This document shows positions 23,875-31,579 of a stretch of DNA of 64,000 bases, in pieces (position 1 is the stretch's first letter; every line of letters begins with the position of its first letter). The notes beneath the pieces were generated by a model. That model saw only the letters and a program-made list of their open reading frames with translations, did no database searches and was not told where the DNA came from. The translations under genes and the position numbers were made by a program. This stretch comes from Streptomyces sp. S.PNR 29 (lineage in GTDB: Bacteria; Actinomycetota; Actinomycetes; Streptomycetales; Streptomycetaceae), in assembly GCF_030386795.1 (NCBI RefSeq), contig NZ_JANUQM010000007.1:372001-436000 (forward strand), read 5' to 3'.

Positions 23875-24813
23875 TCAGGCTGTAACCGGTCGTTCGACCA
23901 ACGACAGGGCGAGGTGCGGAAGATCTGTGACATCCGCCGCAGCCCCACTCAACCAGTGCACCCGCGGATCGCGCCTGAACCACGAATCCTGGCGGCGCGC
24001 GAAGCGCTTGGTGGCGCGTACGGTCTCGGCTCGGGCCTCGTCCATCGTGCACTCCCCGGCGAGCGCTGCGAGAACCTGCTGGTAGCCGAGCGCACGTGAG
24101 GCCGTACGCCCCTCGCGCAACCCCTGCGCCTCAAGTGCGCGCACCTCGTCGACGAGACCCGCCTCCCACATCCGGTCGACCCGGCGCGCGATGCGTTCGT
24201 CCAGCTCGGGGCGCGCCACGTCGACGCCGATCTGCACGGTGTCGTATACGGAGTCGTGGCCGGGGAGGTTGGCGGTGAAGGGCCTGCCGGTGATCTCGAT
24301 GACCTCCAGGGCCCGGACGATCCGGCGGCCGTTGCTGGGCAGGATGGCCCGCGCGGCCCCGGGGTCGGCGGCGGCCAGGCGGGCGTGCAGCGCCCCGGAG
24401 CCGCGCAGCACGAGTTCCTCCTCCAGCCGGGCCCTGACCTCGGGGTCGGTCCCGGGGAACTCCAGGTTGTCGACGGCCCCGCGGACGTAGAGGCCGGAGC
24501 CGCCGACCAGGATCGGCCAGCGCCCTTCGGCGAGCAGCGCGTCGATTCGTTCGCGGGCCAGCCGCTGGTACTCGGCGACGGAGGCCGTGACGGTCACGTC
24601 CCAGATGTCCAGGAGGTGGTGCGGGACGCCGCCGCGCTCCTCGCACGTCAGCTTGGCGGTGCCGATGTCCATCCCTCGGTAGAGCTGCATGGAGTCGGCG
24701 TTGACGACCTCGCCGCCGAGCCGTTGGGCCAGGAAAACTCCCAGATCGGACTTTCCGGCCGCGGTGGGTCCGACGACGGCGATGACGCGGGGGGTGGGGG
24801 GTCCACTGCTCAC
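23875..24813 (-). CDS. miaA: tRNA dimethylallyltransferase
   Basis: A 312-aa enzyme that adds dimethylallyl to N6 of A37 in tRNAs reading UNN codons, preparing the substrate for MiaB. The P-loop GPTAAGKSD lies at the N terminus, followed by the tRNA/DMAPP motifs NADSMQLYRGMDIGTAK and VGGSGLYVRG, and later LGYQQVLAAL. GTG 24813 is chosen because the family begins a few residues before the P-loop; the frame stays open upstream without coding character. In Streptomyces leucine TTA-codon translation depends on this modification, a link to development. miaB lies 1.8 kb upstream on the same strand. Confidence 0.96.
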   Translation of the reverse strand: MSSGPPTPRVIAVVGPTAAGKSDLGVFLAQRLGGEVVNADSMQLYRGMDIGTAKLTCEERGGVPHHLLDIWDVTVTASVAEYQRLARERIDALLAEGRWPILVGGSGLYVRGAVDNLEFPGTDPEVRARLEEELVLRGSGALHARLAAADPGAARAILPSNGRRIVRALEVIEITGRPFTANLPGHDSVYDTVQIGVDVARPELDERIARRVDRMWEAGLVDEVRALEAQGLREGRTASRALGYQQVLAALAGECTMDEARAETVRATKRFARRQDSWFRRDPRVHWLSGAAADVTDLPHLALSLVERPVTA

Positions 24814-24995
24814 CGCCCCAGTCTCCCAAACATCACACCGTGCTCTCGAACGAGTTACGTGACGGTACGGCCCCGGGGTCGTTGCCCGTTGCGAGGTTCC
24901 CGCCGCCGGATCCCGGGGGTGGTGGCCCGAGCTGCGCAAACGGACGCACCGGGCGACGCGGGATTTCGCCCGCACGAGTAACGTATGGAGTTGAT

Positions 24996-25265
24996 ATGGG
25001 CGTTTTTGCACGGCTTCTCCGGAGGTGGAAGGCCACGGAGGAGGTGCCGGCCGCGGAGAAGCAGGCCGACACACCGGCAGCCGGTTCCGAGGCGGAGGAG
25101 GCGGCAGAGGGGAAGGGTACGGCCGAGGCCGGAGCCGGGGAGGCGGTGAAGCCGGCGGCGACGGAGGCCGCCGAGGACACCGACTCCGACGGCGTCGAGA
25201 TCCCCAGGCAGCAGTCCGCCGACGAGGCGGTCGACAACGAGGCCGGTGAGGGCGCCCGCACGTAA
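24996..25265 (+). CDS. Small acidic hypothetical protein
   Basis: An 89-aa protein with a conserved-looking basic start (MGVFARLLRRWK) followed by a long Glu/Ala-rich, probably disordered region (residues 15-89). ATG follows ggag at 6 nt. The next gene begins 24 nt after its stop, so the two probably form one transcript with the antitoxin-like gene. The N-terminal amphipathic segment may contact membrane or a partner. No known domain recognised. Confidence 0.7.
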   Translation: MGVFARLLRRWKATEEVPAAEKQADTPAAGSEAEEAAEGKGTAEAGAGEAVKPAATEAAEDTDSDGVEIPRQQSADEAVDNEAGEGART

Positions 25266-25289
25266 CTGCCCCGCGAGGGAAGGTGAACC

Positions 25290-25616
25290 ATGGGTCTCCT
25301 GGACAACATGAAGGCCAAGCTGGGCCCGGCGAAGGGCAAGGTCTCTGACCTCGCGCAGCGGCACGGGGACAAGATCGACAAGGTCGAGCACGGCCTTGAC
25401 AGGGCCGCGAAGGTCGTCGACGAGAAGACCAAGGGCAAGTACAGCGACAGGATCCAGAGAGGCACGGGCAGGGCCAAGGACGCCATGGACCGACTCGCGC
25501 ACAAGGGTGGCCCCGAAGCGGAGACCGGCGGCACCACGCCGCCGGCCGGACCGGGCGTCACGCCGCCCACCGGGCCGGGCACCACGCCGCCCGCCGGACC
25601 ACCGCCGACCTCCTGA
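25290..25616 (+). CDS. Antitoxin-like small protein (MT0933/Rv0909 family)
   Basis: A 108-aa protein. Residues 1-72 (MGLLDNMKAKLGPAKGKVSDLAQRHGDKID... GTGRAKDAMDRLA) match the short lysine-rich helical pattern of the MT0933-like antitoxin family. The tail is a Pro-rich repeat of TPPAGPG units. RBS gaggga precedes ATG. No toxin gene is adjacent: the upstream neighbour is a small acidic protein. In Streptomyces these genes are common without partners, so an antitoxin role is an extrapolation from mycobacteria. The family call is moderately sure. Confidence 0.78.
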   Translation: MGLLDNMKAKLGPAKGKVSDLAQRHGDKIDKVEHGLDRAAKVVDEKTKGKYSDRIQRGTGRAKDAMDRLAHKGGPEAETGGTTPPAGPGVTPPTGPGTTPPAGPPPTS

Positions 25617-25626
25617 CCGGCACATC

Positions 25627-25666
25627 GGCGGACGGCCGCGGAGCACGACGCTCCCGGCCGTCCGCC
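25627..25666. terminator. Bidirectional terminator
   Basis: Perfect 12-bp arms ggcggacggccg (25627-25638) and its complement (25655-25666), between the antitoxin-like gene and the convergent small ORF. Confidence 0.8.
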
Positions 25667-25669
25667 GTT

Positions 25670-25858
25670 TCACGTGCGGACGTCGGTGGGCAGCCGGTCC
25701 TCGGCCCAGGTGAACGCCGCCACGCACGCGGACACGACACGAGCCGGATCCCGCGCCGAGCGCACGGAGACCGTCTGGCGCACAGGCGCCGACACGACGA
25801 CGGACCCCGGCCCGAGCACAACCCCGTACTCGGCCGTCCGGCGCACGGGCACAGGCAC
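25670..25858 (-). CDS. Small hypothetical protein (62 aa)
   Basis: A short ORF with Streptomyces codon bias, starting at GTG (VPVPVRRTAEYGVVLGPGSVVV). It begins 7 nt after the stop of the upstream dioxygenase-like gene, suggesting translational coupling, and ends at the shared terminator. The start contains three in-frame GTG codons, so the exact first residue is uncertain. No domain recognised. The position, frame and bias support a real gene; nothing indicates function. Confidence 0.55.
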   Translation of the reverse strand: MPVPVRRTAEYGVVLGPGSVVVSAPVRQTVSVRSARDPARVVSACVAAFTWAEDRLPTDVRT

Positions 25859-25865
25859 GTGAGGG

Positions 25866-26579
25866 CTACGACCAGCTTGCGACGAGGTACCCCACTCCGT
25901 ACGGCGCGTCGTCGTACAGCACCGTGCCGGCGAGCCCGGTGTCCTCGGCGGCGCCCGCGAGGACCTGCCAGGGGGCACGGCCGGAGGCCTTCAGCTGGTG
26001 CGCCAGCCCGGCGTCCAGCGCGGCGAGGGCGGCCGTGTCCGCCGCCCCCAGCGCTCGGGCGATCTCCGCGTCGAAGGGCGCGGCCCGCTCGTCGAGGTAG
26101 CCCGGCGCCTTGAGCGTGCGGCACGCGCTGGCGTCGCCCATCACCAGCAGCGCGACCCGCTCGGGCCGCCCGGCGATGTCCCTCCCGATCCCGGCACATC
26201 GCCCGGGCACAAGAGTCTCCCCCACGCCGATTCCCTCGATCGGGGCTTCGGACCAGCCGGTCCGCTCCAGCAGCCACGCGGCCACGGCCAGCGAGTACGG
26301 CAGCTCCCGCTCGGCCCCCGCCCCCTTGTCCGCCCCCAGCGTCACGTCGACCGCCACGCCGAAGCCACGGAACGAGCCGCGCGTGCCCTCCGGGTACGTC
26401 TCGGGGCCGCCCTGCTCGACGGGCCCGACGACGACCAGCCGATCGGGCCGGGCGGCCGCGAGCACGCCGAGCGCGTCCGTGCACGCGGCACGCGCGGCGT
26501 CCAGCTCGGGTGCGGCGCCCGCGGCGACGTCGGGCACGAGAAGGGGCGGGCAGGGGCAGACAGCGGCAGCGACAAGCAT
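25866..26579 (-). CDS. Class III extradiol dioxygenase subunit B-like domain protein
   Basis: A 237-aa protein beginning MLVAAAVCPCPPLLVPDVAAG. The overall pattern resembles the LigB-type class III extradiol dioxygenase fold found as a conserved stand-alone protein in actinobacteria. The metal-binding His residues of true LigB enzymes are not clear here, so catalysis on aromatics is doubtful. The ATG lies about 60 nt from the miaB stop on the same strand, so it may be transcribed with miaB. No substrate can be inferred. Confidence 0.72.
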   Translation of the reverse strand: MLVAAAVCPCPPLLVPDVAAGAAPELDAARAACTDALGVLAAARPDRLVVVGPVEQGGPETYPEGTRGSFRGFGVAVDVTLGADKGAGAERELPYSLAVAAWLLERTGWSEAPIEGIGVGETLVPGRCAGIGRDIAGRPERVALLVMGDASACRTLKAPGYLDERAAPFDAEIARALGAADTAALAALDAGLAHQLKASGRAPWQVLAGAAEDTGLAGTVLYDDAPYGVGYLVASWS

Positions 26580-26637
26580 GATCGGCAGCGTAACGCCGTA
26601 CGCGATCCGCGGAACAGGCGAACCGCGTCCCGGCCGG

Positions 26638-28167
26638 TCAGTCGCAGCCGCAGCCGCTGCCCGTGGCGACCGGCAGCGGAGCGGGCACGCCGATCTTCGG
26701 CAGGCCCAGCATGACGCCCTGCTTCTTCTCCCGCTCCTGGGCGTTGCGCTGCTCCCACGCGTCACCCGCGCGCGTGCGGCGCACGTTCAGCACGGGGCCC
26801 TCGGCGAGGAGGTGGTGCGGGGCGGCATAGGTGACCTCGACGGTCACCACGTCGCCGGGGCGGACCTGCTGCTCCGGCTTGGTGAAGTGCACCAGGCGGT
26901 TGTCGGGGGCCCGGCCGGAGAGCCGGTGGGTGGTGTCGTCCTTCCGGCCCTCGCCCTCGGCGACCATCAGCTCCAGAGTGCGGCCGACCTGCTTCTTGTT
27001 CTCCTCCCAGGAGATCTCCTCCTGGAGGGCGACCAGACGCTCGTAGCGTGCCTGGACGACCTTCTTGGGGATCTGGTTCTCCATCTCGGCGGCCGGGGTG
27101 CCCGGGCGCTTGGAGTACTGGAAGGTGAACGCCTGCGCGAACCGGGCCTCCCGCACCACGTGCAGGGTCTGCTCGAAGTCCTCCTCGGTCTCGCCGGGGA
27201 AGCCCACGATGATGTCGGTGGTGATCGCCGCGTGCGGGATGGCGGCCCGGACCTTCTCGATGATCCCCAGGTAACGCTCCTGCCGGTACGAGCGGCGCAT
27301 CGCCTTCAGGACCGTGTCCGAGCCGGACTGCAGCGGCATGTGCAGCTGCGGCATCACGTTCGGCGTCTCGGCCATGGCGGCGATGACGTCGTCGGTGAAG
27401 TCGCGCGGGTGCGGGGAGGTGAAACGGACGCGCTCCAGGCCCTCGATCTTCCCGCAGGCCCGCAGCAGCTTGCTGAACGCCTCGCGGTCGCCGATGTCGG
27501 AGCCGTAGGCGTTGACGTTCTGCCCGAGCAGCGTGATCTCGGAGACGCCCTCGGCGACCAGGGCCTCGACCTCGGCGAGGATGTCGCCGGGCCGGCGGTC
27601 CTTCTCCTTGCCGCGCAGGGCCGGGACGATGCAGAAGGTGCAGGTGTTGTTGCAGCCGACGGAGATGGAGACCCAGGCCGCGTACGCGCTCTCGCGCCGC
27701 GTCGGCAGCGTGGACGGGAACGCCTCCAGCGACTCGGCGATCTCGACCTGCGCCTCCTCCTGCACGCGGGCGCGCTCCAGAAGCACCGGCAGCTTGCCGA
27801 TGTTGTGCGTGCCGAAGACGACGTCCACCCAGGGCGCCTTCTTCACAATGGTGTCGCGGTCCTTCTGGGCCAGGCAGCCGCCGACCGCGATCTGCATCCC
27901 GGGCCGCCTCGCCTTCTTCGGGGCGAGGTGGCCGAGGTTGCCGTACAGCTTGTTGTCGGCGTTCTCGCGGACGGCGCAGGTGTTGAAGACGACGACGTCC
28001 GCCTCGCCGTCCGAGCCCTCGGGGGCGCGCACATAGCCGGCGTCCTCCAGCAGCCCGGCCAATCGCTCGGAGTCATGGACGTTCATCTGGCACCCGTAGG
28101 TGCGGATTTCGTAACTCTTGGATCCCTGAACGTCCACTGCGGAGCTCCGGTCGCTGCTGCTGGTCAT
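26638..28167 (-). CDS. miaB: tRNA-2-methylthio-N6-dimethylallyladenosine synthase
   Basis: A 509-aa radical-SAM methylthiotransferase converting i6A37 to ms2i6A37. The auxiliary cluster Cys are C26, C64 and C98 in the UPF0004 domain; the radical-SAM CxxxCxxC is C172, C176 and C179 (GCNNTCTFC). The C-terminal TRAM domain is about 415-480. The tail ends in an unusual GSGCGCD. ATG 28167 is preceded by gaagg. It works after MiaA, encoded 1.8 kb downstream. RimO, its paralogue for ribosomal protein S12, lies at the other end of the window. Confidence 0.97.
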   Translation of the reverse strand: MTSSSDRSSAVDVQGSKSYEIRTYGCQMNVHDSERLAGLLEDAGYVRAPEGSDGEADVVVFNTCAVRENADNKLYGNLGHLAPKKARRPGMQIAVGGCLAQKDRDTIVKKAPWVDVVFGTHNIGKLPVLLERARVQEEAQVEIAESLEAFPSTLPTRRESAYAAWVSISVGCNNTCTFCIVPALRGKEKDRRPGDILAEVEALVAEGVSEITLLGQNVNAYGSDIGDREAFSKLLRACGKIEGLERVRFTSPHPRDFTDDVIAAMAETPNVMPQLHMPLQSGSDTVLKAMRRSYRQERYLGIIEKVRAAIPHAAITTDIIVGFPGETEEDFEQTLHVVREARFAQAFTFQYSKRPGTPAAEMENQIPKKVVQARYERLVALQEEISWEENKKQVGRTLELMVAEGEGRKDDTTHRLSGRAPDNRLVHFTKPEQQVRPGDVVTVEVTYAAPHHLLAEGPVLNVRRTRAGDAWEQRNAQEREKKQGVMLGLPKIGVPAPLPVATGSGCGCD

Positions 28168-28214
28168 GCCTTCAAGAGTAGGCGGTCCGCGGAGCGCCTC
28201 GGCCCGCGCTCCGG

Positions 28215-29015
28215 TCAGCGGCCGGGCTCGTAGGTGAGTTGCTTGACCTCCCGCAAGCTGAGGGCGGTCTCGACGGAGCGGACGACGGCGGCCAGCGCCA
28301 GGGCGGCGATCACCCGGGGATGGGAGAAGGACTCGGCGCCGCCCTCGATCACGCCGTAGACGAGGGAGGTGATCGCCAGTGCGGCGGTGATCTGCCCGGG
28401 CCAGTCCAGCCTGCGGGAGCCGGGAGCCCGGGAGTCGGCAACCAGCGGCGCCGCGATCGCCATGGCGAGGACGGCCACCGGTATGGCCGGCAGGTAGATC
28501 CACCGCCAGGCGACGTGGTCGAGGATCACCCCTGCCATCAGGGGGCCGATGGCCAGTGCGGTCATCAGGGCAGCGGCCCACAGACCGACGAACTTGGCGC
28601 GCTGGTGCGGGTCGGGTACCGCGTGGCTGATCAGCGCCAGCGTCGTGGGCAACAGCGCGGCCGCGCCCAGCCCGGCCAGCGCCTGCCCGGCCCACAGCAC
28701 CTGGACCGACTGCGCGCACAGGGCGACGGCGGCCCCGACGGCGGCGAACGACAGGCCCGCCTGGAAGACCTTTTTACGGCCGTGCACGTCTCCGAACACA
28801 CCGGCGGTCAGGATGAGGGCCGCCATGGGCAGGACGAACGCGTCGGAGATCCACGACAGCTGAGAGGTCGACGCGTGCAGGGCCTGTTGGATGGCGGGCA
28901 GACTCACCGAGACGCTGGTGACCGGCAGATAGGCGACGAACACCCCGACGCAGGCCATGACGAGCGTGGCTTTCGGACTCTGCCGTGGTCCGGTCGCCGT
29001 TGTTCCGACGTTCAC
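28215..29015 (-). pseudogene. Truncated DHA2-type MFS transporter (N-terminal half only)
   Basis: The 266-aa product has the first six or seven helices of a 14-helix drug:H+ antiporter: the helix-1 to helix-2 segment LPAIQQALHASTSQLSWISDAFVL and the loop FGDVHGRKKVF are intact. After about residue 240 the helix run stops and a short hydrophilic tail (SLREVKQLTYEPGR) replaces the expected second half. The GTG start has a good ggagg RBS. The downstream end abuts the miaB promoter region, so the 3' half has been lost by deletion. It is unlikely to transport alone; a regulatory or residual role cannot be excluded. Confidence 0.75.
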
Positions 29016-29218
29016 AGATCCTCCGTTTCGGTGCGGCGCGGCGCCGGCACGGCGATCACTTTTCAGCCAGTTCCGCCCAGGATCCAGCCACAGCCCGCAG
29101 AGCCCGGAAAACCGACATCGAGGCGGTGTCTTCGCAGGTTTTCCGACAGCGGCGCTCGATCAGGGAGCTGCCGAAGACCGTCACAGGAACTGCGGGCGCC
29201 TTCTCGACGTCGCGAGGC

Positions 29219-29872
29219 TCATGGCTCGATCAGGCCCGCGCGGATCGCGTAGCGGGTGAGTTCCAGGCGGTCGCGCATGCCGAGTTTCTGGAGCAGGTTG
29301 GCGCGGTGCCGTTCCACCGTCTTGGCGCTGATGAAGAGGAGTTCGCCGATCTCCTTGGAGGTGTGGCCCTCGGCGACGAGCTTGAGGATCTCCTCCTCGC
29401 GCTCGGTGATGGCCCGCTCGGGCAGGCCGTCACCGCGGTGCAGGCGCTCCAGGTAGGAGCGGACCAGGGCGCGTTCGGCGCCCGGGTAGATGAAGGGTTC
29501 GTCGCGTACGGCCGCGCGGCATGCCTCGACCAGGTCGCGGTCGGCGACGGATTTCAGGACGTAGCCGCAGGCTCCGGCCCTGAGGGCCTCGAAGAAGTAC
29601 TGCTCGTTGTCGTACATGGTCAGGATCAGGATGCGCAGGCCGGGCAGGCGGCGGGAGAGCTCGCGGGCCGCCTGCAGGCCGGTCATGCGGGGCATGGCGA
29701 CGTCCAGGACGGCCAGGTCCACCTCGGTGTCCCGGGCCCGCGCGACCGCCTCGGCGCCGTCCGCGGCCTCGGCGACGACCGTCAGGTCGGGTTCGCCGTC
29801 CAGGATGAGCCGTACTCCCCGTCGTACGAGGGTGTGGTCGTCGGCGAGCAGAACGCGGATCGGGGCGGTCAT
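29219..29872 (-). CDS. NarL/LuxR-family response regulator
   Basis: A 217-aa regulator. The receiver domain (1-120) has the acidic pair DD11-12, phospho-acceptor Asp in VLDVAMP (D57) and Lys in VLKSV (~106). The LuxR-type HTH is about 152-215 (LTEREEEILKLVAEGHTSKEIGELLFISAKTVERHR-like). Its start overlaps the stop of the sensor kinase gene by 4 nt (ATGA), so the two are translationally coupled. The target genes are unknown; the neighbouring truncated MFS gene may once have been controlled by it. Confidence 0.95.
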   Translation of the reverse strand: MTAPIRVLLADDHTLVRRGVRLILDGEPDLTVVAEAADGAEAVARARDTEVDLAVLDVAMPRMTGLQAARELSRRLPGLRILILTMYDNEQYFFEALRAGACGYVLKSVADRDLVEACRAAVRDEPFIYPGAERALVRSYLERLHRGDGLPERAITEREEEILKLVAEGHTSKEIGELLFISAKTVERHRANLLQKLGMRDRLELTRYAIRAGLIEP

Positions 29873-30909
29873 CGGCGGCCCCCCGCGGGGACGAGCAGGC
29901 GTACGTCGGTCCCCTTCGCCGGGCCCGTTTCTAGGGAGAGGGCCGCCCCTATCAGCAGGGCCCGTTCGCGCATGCCGCTGATGCCGGCGCCCTCCGGGGC
30001 GTCGCCGAGGCCGGTGCCGTTGTCGCGTACGAGGAGTTCGACGCCGTCGGGGAGCGGCCTGAGGCGGAGTTCGGCGCGGTCGGCCGCGGCATGCCGGGCG
30101 GTGTTGGTCAGGCCTTCCTGGGCCACCCGGTAGATCACGAGTTCCGACTCCGCGCTCAGCGGGGGCAGGTCCGACGGGACGTGGTGGCGCACCGTCAGCC
30201 CATGGGTGGTGAACTCGGTCGCGAGCGAGCGCAGCGCGCTGGCGAGGCCGAATTCCTCCAGGACGCCGGGGCGCAGTCGGCGGGCCATGCGACGGATCTC
30301 GTCCAGACCGGTCCGGGTGGCCTCCTGGGCCTGGCCGACCTCCTCACGGAGGTCCTCGGGAGCCCGGTCGGCCACGCGTTTGAGCTGGAGGAGGACGGCG
30401 GTGAGGGTCTGGCCCACCTCGTCGTGGAGTTCACGGGCGACACGGTGGCGCTCGCGTTCCTGGGCGCCGAGCGCACGGGCGGCCCCGGTGGCGCGCTCGC
30501 GTTCCAGCCGGTCGAGCATCGTGTTGTACGTCGTGATCAGCTCGGCCGCCTCCGCCGGGCCGGCGACCACCGCGCGGGCCCCGGGACGCAGCAGGTCGGC
30601 GGCGGCCATGGCGCGGGCCAGCCGCCGCCGCGGGGCGAGGCCGGTCCGCAGGACCACGGCGTTACCGGCCAGCAGCGCCATGAGGCCGGCGAGGAGGAGC
30701 AGCGCCTCGCCCGGCAGGACGGGGGTCGACACGGTGACCGGGCCCAGCAGCAGTGCGGTGGCGGCGACCAGGCCCGTGGCGTTGAGCGAGAAGATCCGCC
30801 AGAACAGCGACACGGTTCTGTTGCCGCCCCTTCCCGCGCTCGCGCCCGACTCCGCCGGGAACAGCATCGCCGCCCCCGACCGGCTCCGTATATCCGTGAC
30901 GACACCCAT
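29869..30909 (-). CDS. NarL-type sensor histidine kinase (HisKA_3)
   Basis: A 346-aa kinase. Two N-terminal membrane helices (within about 42-85) have only a very short outside loop, so it probably senses through the membrane or a partner. A HAMP-like linker leads to HisKA_3 with the phospho-acceptor in RHRVARELHDEVGQTL, and a HATPase_c domain with NTARHA, DNGTGL and GISGMRERA. ATG 30909 has no RBS, but a TACCGT -10 lies 6 nt upstream, suggesting leaderless translation; GTG 30813, just before the first helix, is an alternative start. Confidence 0.88.
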   Translation of the reverse strand: MGVVTDIRSRSGAAMLFPAESGASAGRGGNRTVSLFWRIFSLNATGLVAATALLLGPVTVSTPVLPGEALLLLAGLMALLAGNAVVLRTGLAPRRRLARAMAAADLLRPGARAVVAGPAEAAELITTYNTMLDRLERERATGAARALGAQERERHRVARELHDEVGQTLTAVLLQLKRVADRAPEDLREEVGQAQEATRTGLDEIRRMARRLRPGVLEEFGLASALRSLATEFTTHGLTVRHHVPSDLPPLSAESELVIYRVAQEGLTNTARHAAADRAELRLRPLPDGVELLVRDNGTGLGDAPEGAGISGMRERALLIGAALSLETGPAKGTDVRLLVPAGGRR

Positions 30910-30952
30910 GTCGTCACGGTACGGGCGGATGGCAGCATGCGGAGGTGTCGAG

Positions 30953-30976
30953 GTGATCACCACCGCACGTGATCAC
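30953..30976. promoter_or_regulatory. Paired GTGATCAC palindromes in a divergent promoter region
   Basis: Two perfect 8-bp palindromes GTGATCAC at 30953-30960 and 30969-30976, 16 bp apart, lie between the kinase gene and the antiporter regulator gene. They are suited to binding a dimeric regulator; which one is unknown. Confidence 0.5.
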
Positions 30977-31013
30977 CCATCGCACCGGTCGACCGCAAGC
31001 TCGCGACGAACAC

Positions 31014-31075
31014 GACGAGCAACCGGACGAGCAGGTCGACGAGCAACCGGACGAGCAACCCGACGAACACGACTG
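31014..31075. repeat. 12-nt tandem repeat upstream of the antiporter regulatory gene
   Basis: Five near-identical units of gacgagcaaccg (with gacgagcaggtc and cgacgaacacga variants) end about 15 nt before the next start codon. In one frame they would read as DEQP repeats, but there is no supported start for such a peptide. Confidence 0.7.
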
Positions 31076-31089
31076 CAAGGGGAAGAAAC

Positions 31090-31575
31090 GTGTCCGCTCC
31101 ACGCCTGAGGGCGACGCCGCTGCCGGGAATCGGGGTCCAGTACGACCTGGAGACCCGGGAACACCGCCATCTGTCGGTGGTGGCGCACCGGGACGGCACG
31201 CGCACGGTGAACGTGTACCGGCCCGACGACCTCGATTCCTGCGCCCACTCCCTCCGGTTGAGCGGCTCCGAGGCGGGCGCGCTGATCGACGCGCTGAAGC
31301 CGTCCCACCACAGCGCGAGCCTGCTGTACGCCTCCGATCTGGGACTGGTCGCCGAGCGGATCGAGGTGGGCGCGAGCTCGCGCTGGAACGGGCGGGTGCT
31401 GGGCGACACCCGGATGCGGACCGAGACGGGGGCGTCGATCGTGGCGGTGCTGCGCCGGGCGGAGGCGATCCCGTCTCCGGCGCCGGACTTCCGGCTGGCG
31501 GGCGGTGACATCCTCATCGTGGTCGGCACCCGCGAGGGTGTGGACGCCGCCGCGGCGATACTCGGGCAGGAGTGA
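31090..31575 (+). CDS. Cation:proton antiporter regulatory subunit (KhtT-like, TrkA-C/RCK_C)
   Basis: A 161-aa cytoplasmic protein. The N-terminal part (1-75) holds a KhtT-type domain and the C-terminal part (85-161) a TrkA-C fold (RIEVGASSRWNGRVLGDTRMRTETGASIVAVLR...GGDILIVVGTREGVDAAAAIL). The GTG start follows ggggaag. It ends 4 nt before the antiporter gene and so forms a regulator-transporter pair like Bacillus KhtT-KhtU, which exports K+ in response to pH or nucleotides. The ligand is unknown. Confidence 0.88.
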   Translation: MSAPRLRATPLPGIGVQYDLETREHRHLSVVAHRDGTRTVNVYRPDDLDSCAHSLRLSGSEAGALIDALKPSHHSASLLYASDLGLVAERIEVGASSRWNGRVLGDTRMRTETGASIVAVLRRAEAIPSPAPDFRLAGGDILIVVGTREGVDAAAAILGQE

Positions 31576-31579
31576 GCCG

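Noticed and set aside
30969..31508. 179-codon frame with DEQP repeats
   Set aside because: Its start has no RBS and it runs out of frame over the KhtT-like gene; the repeats are DNA-level.
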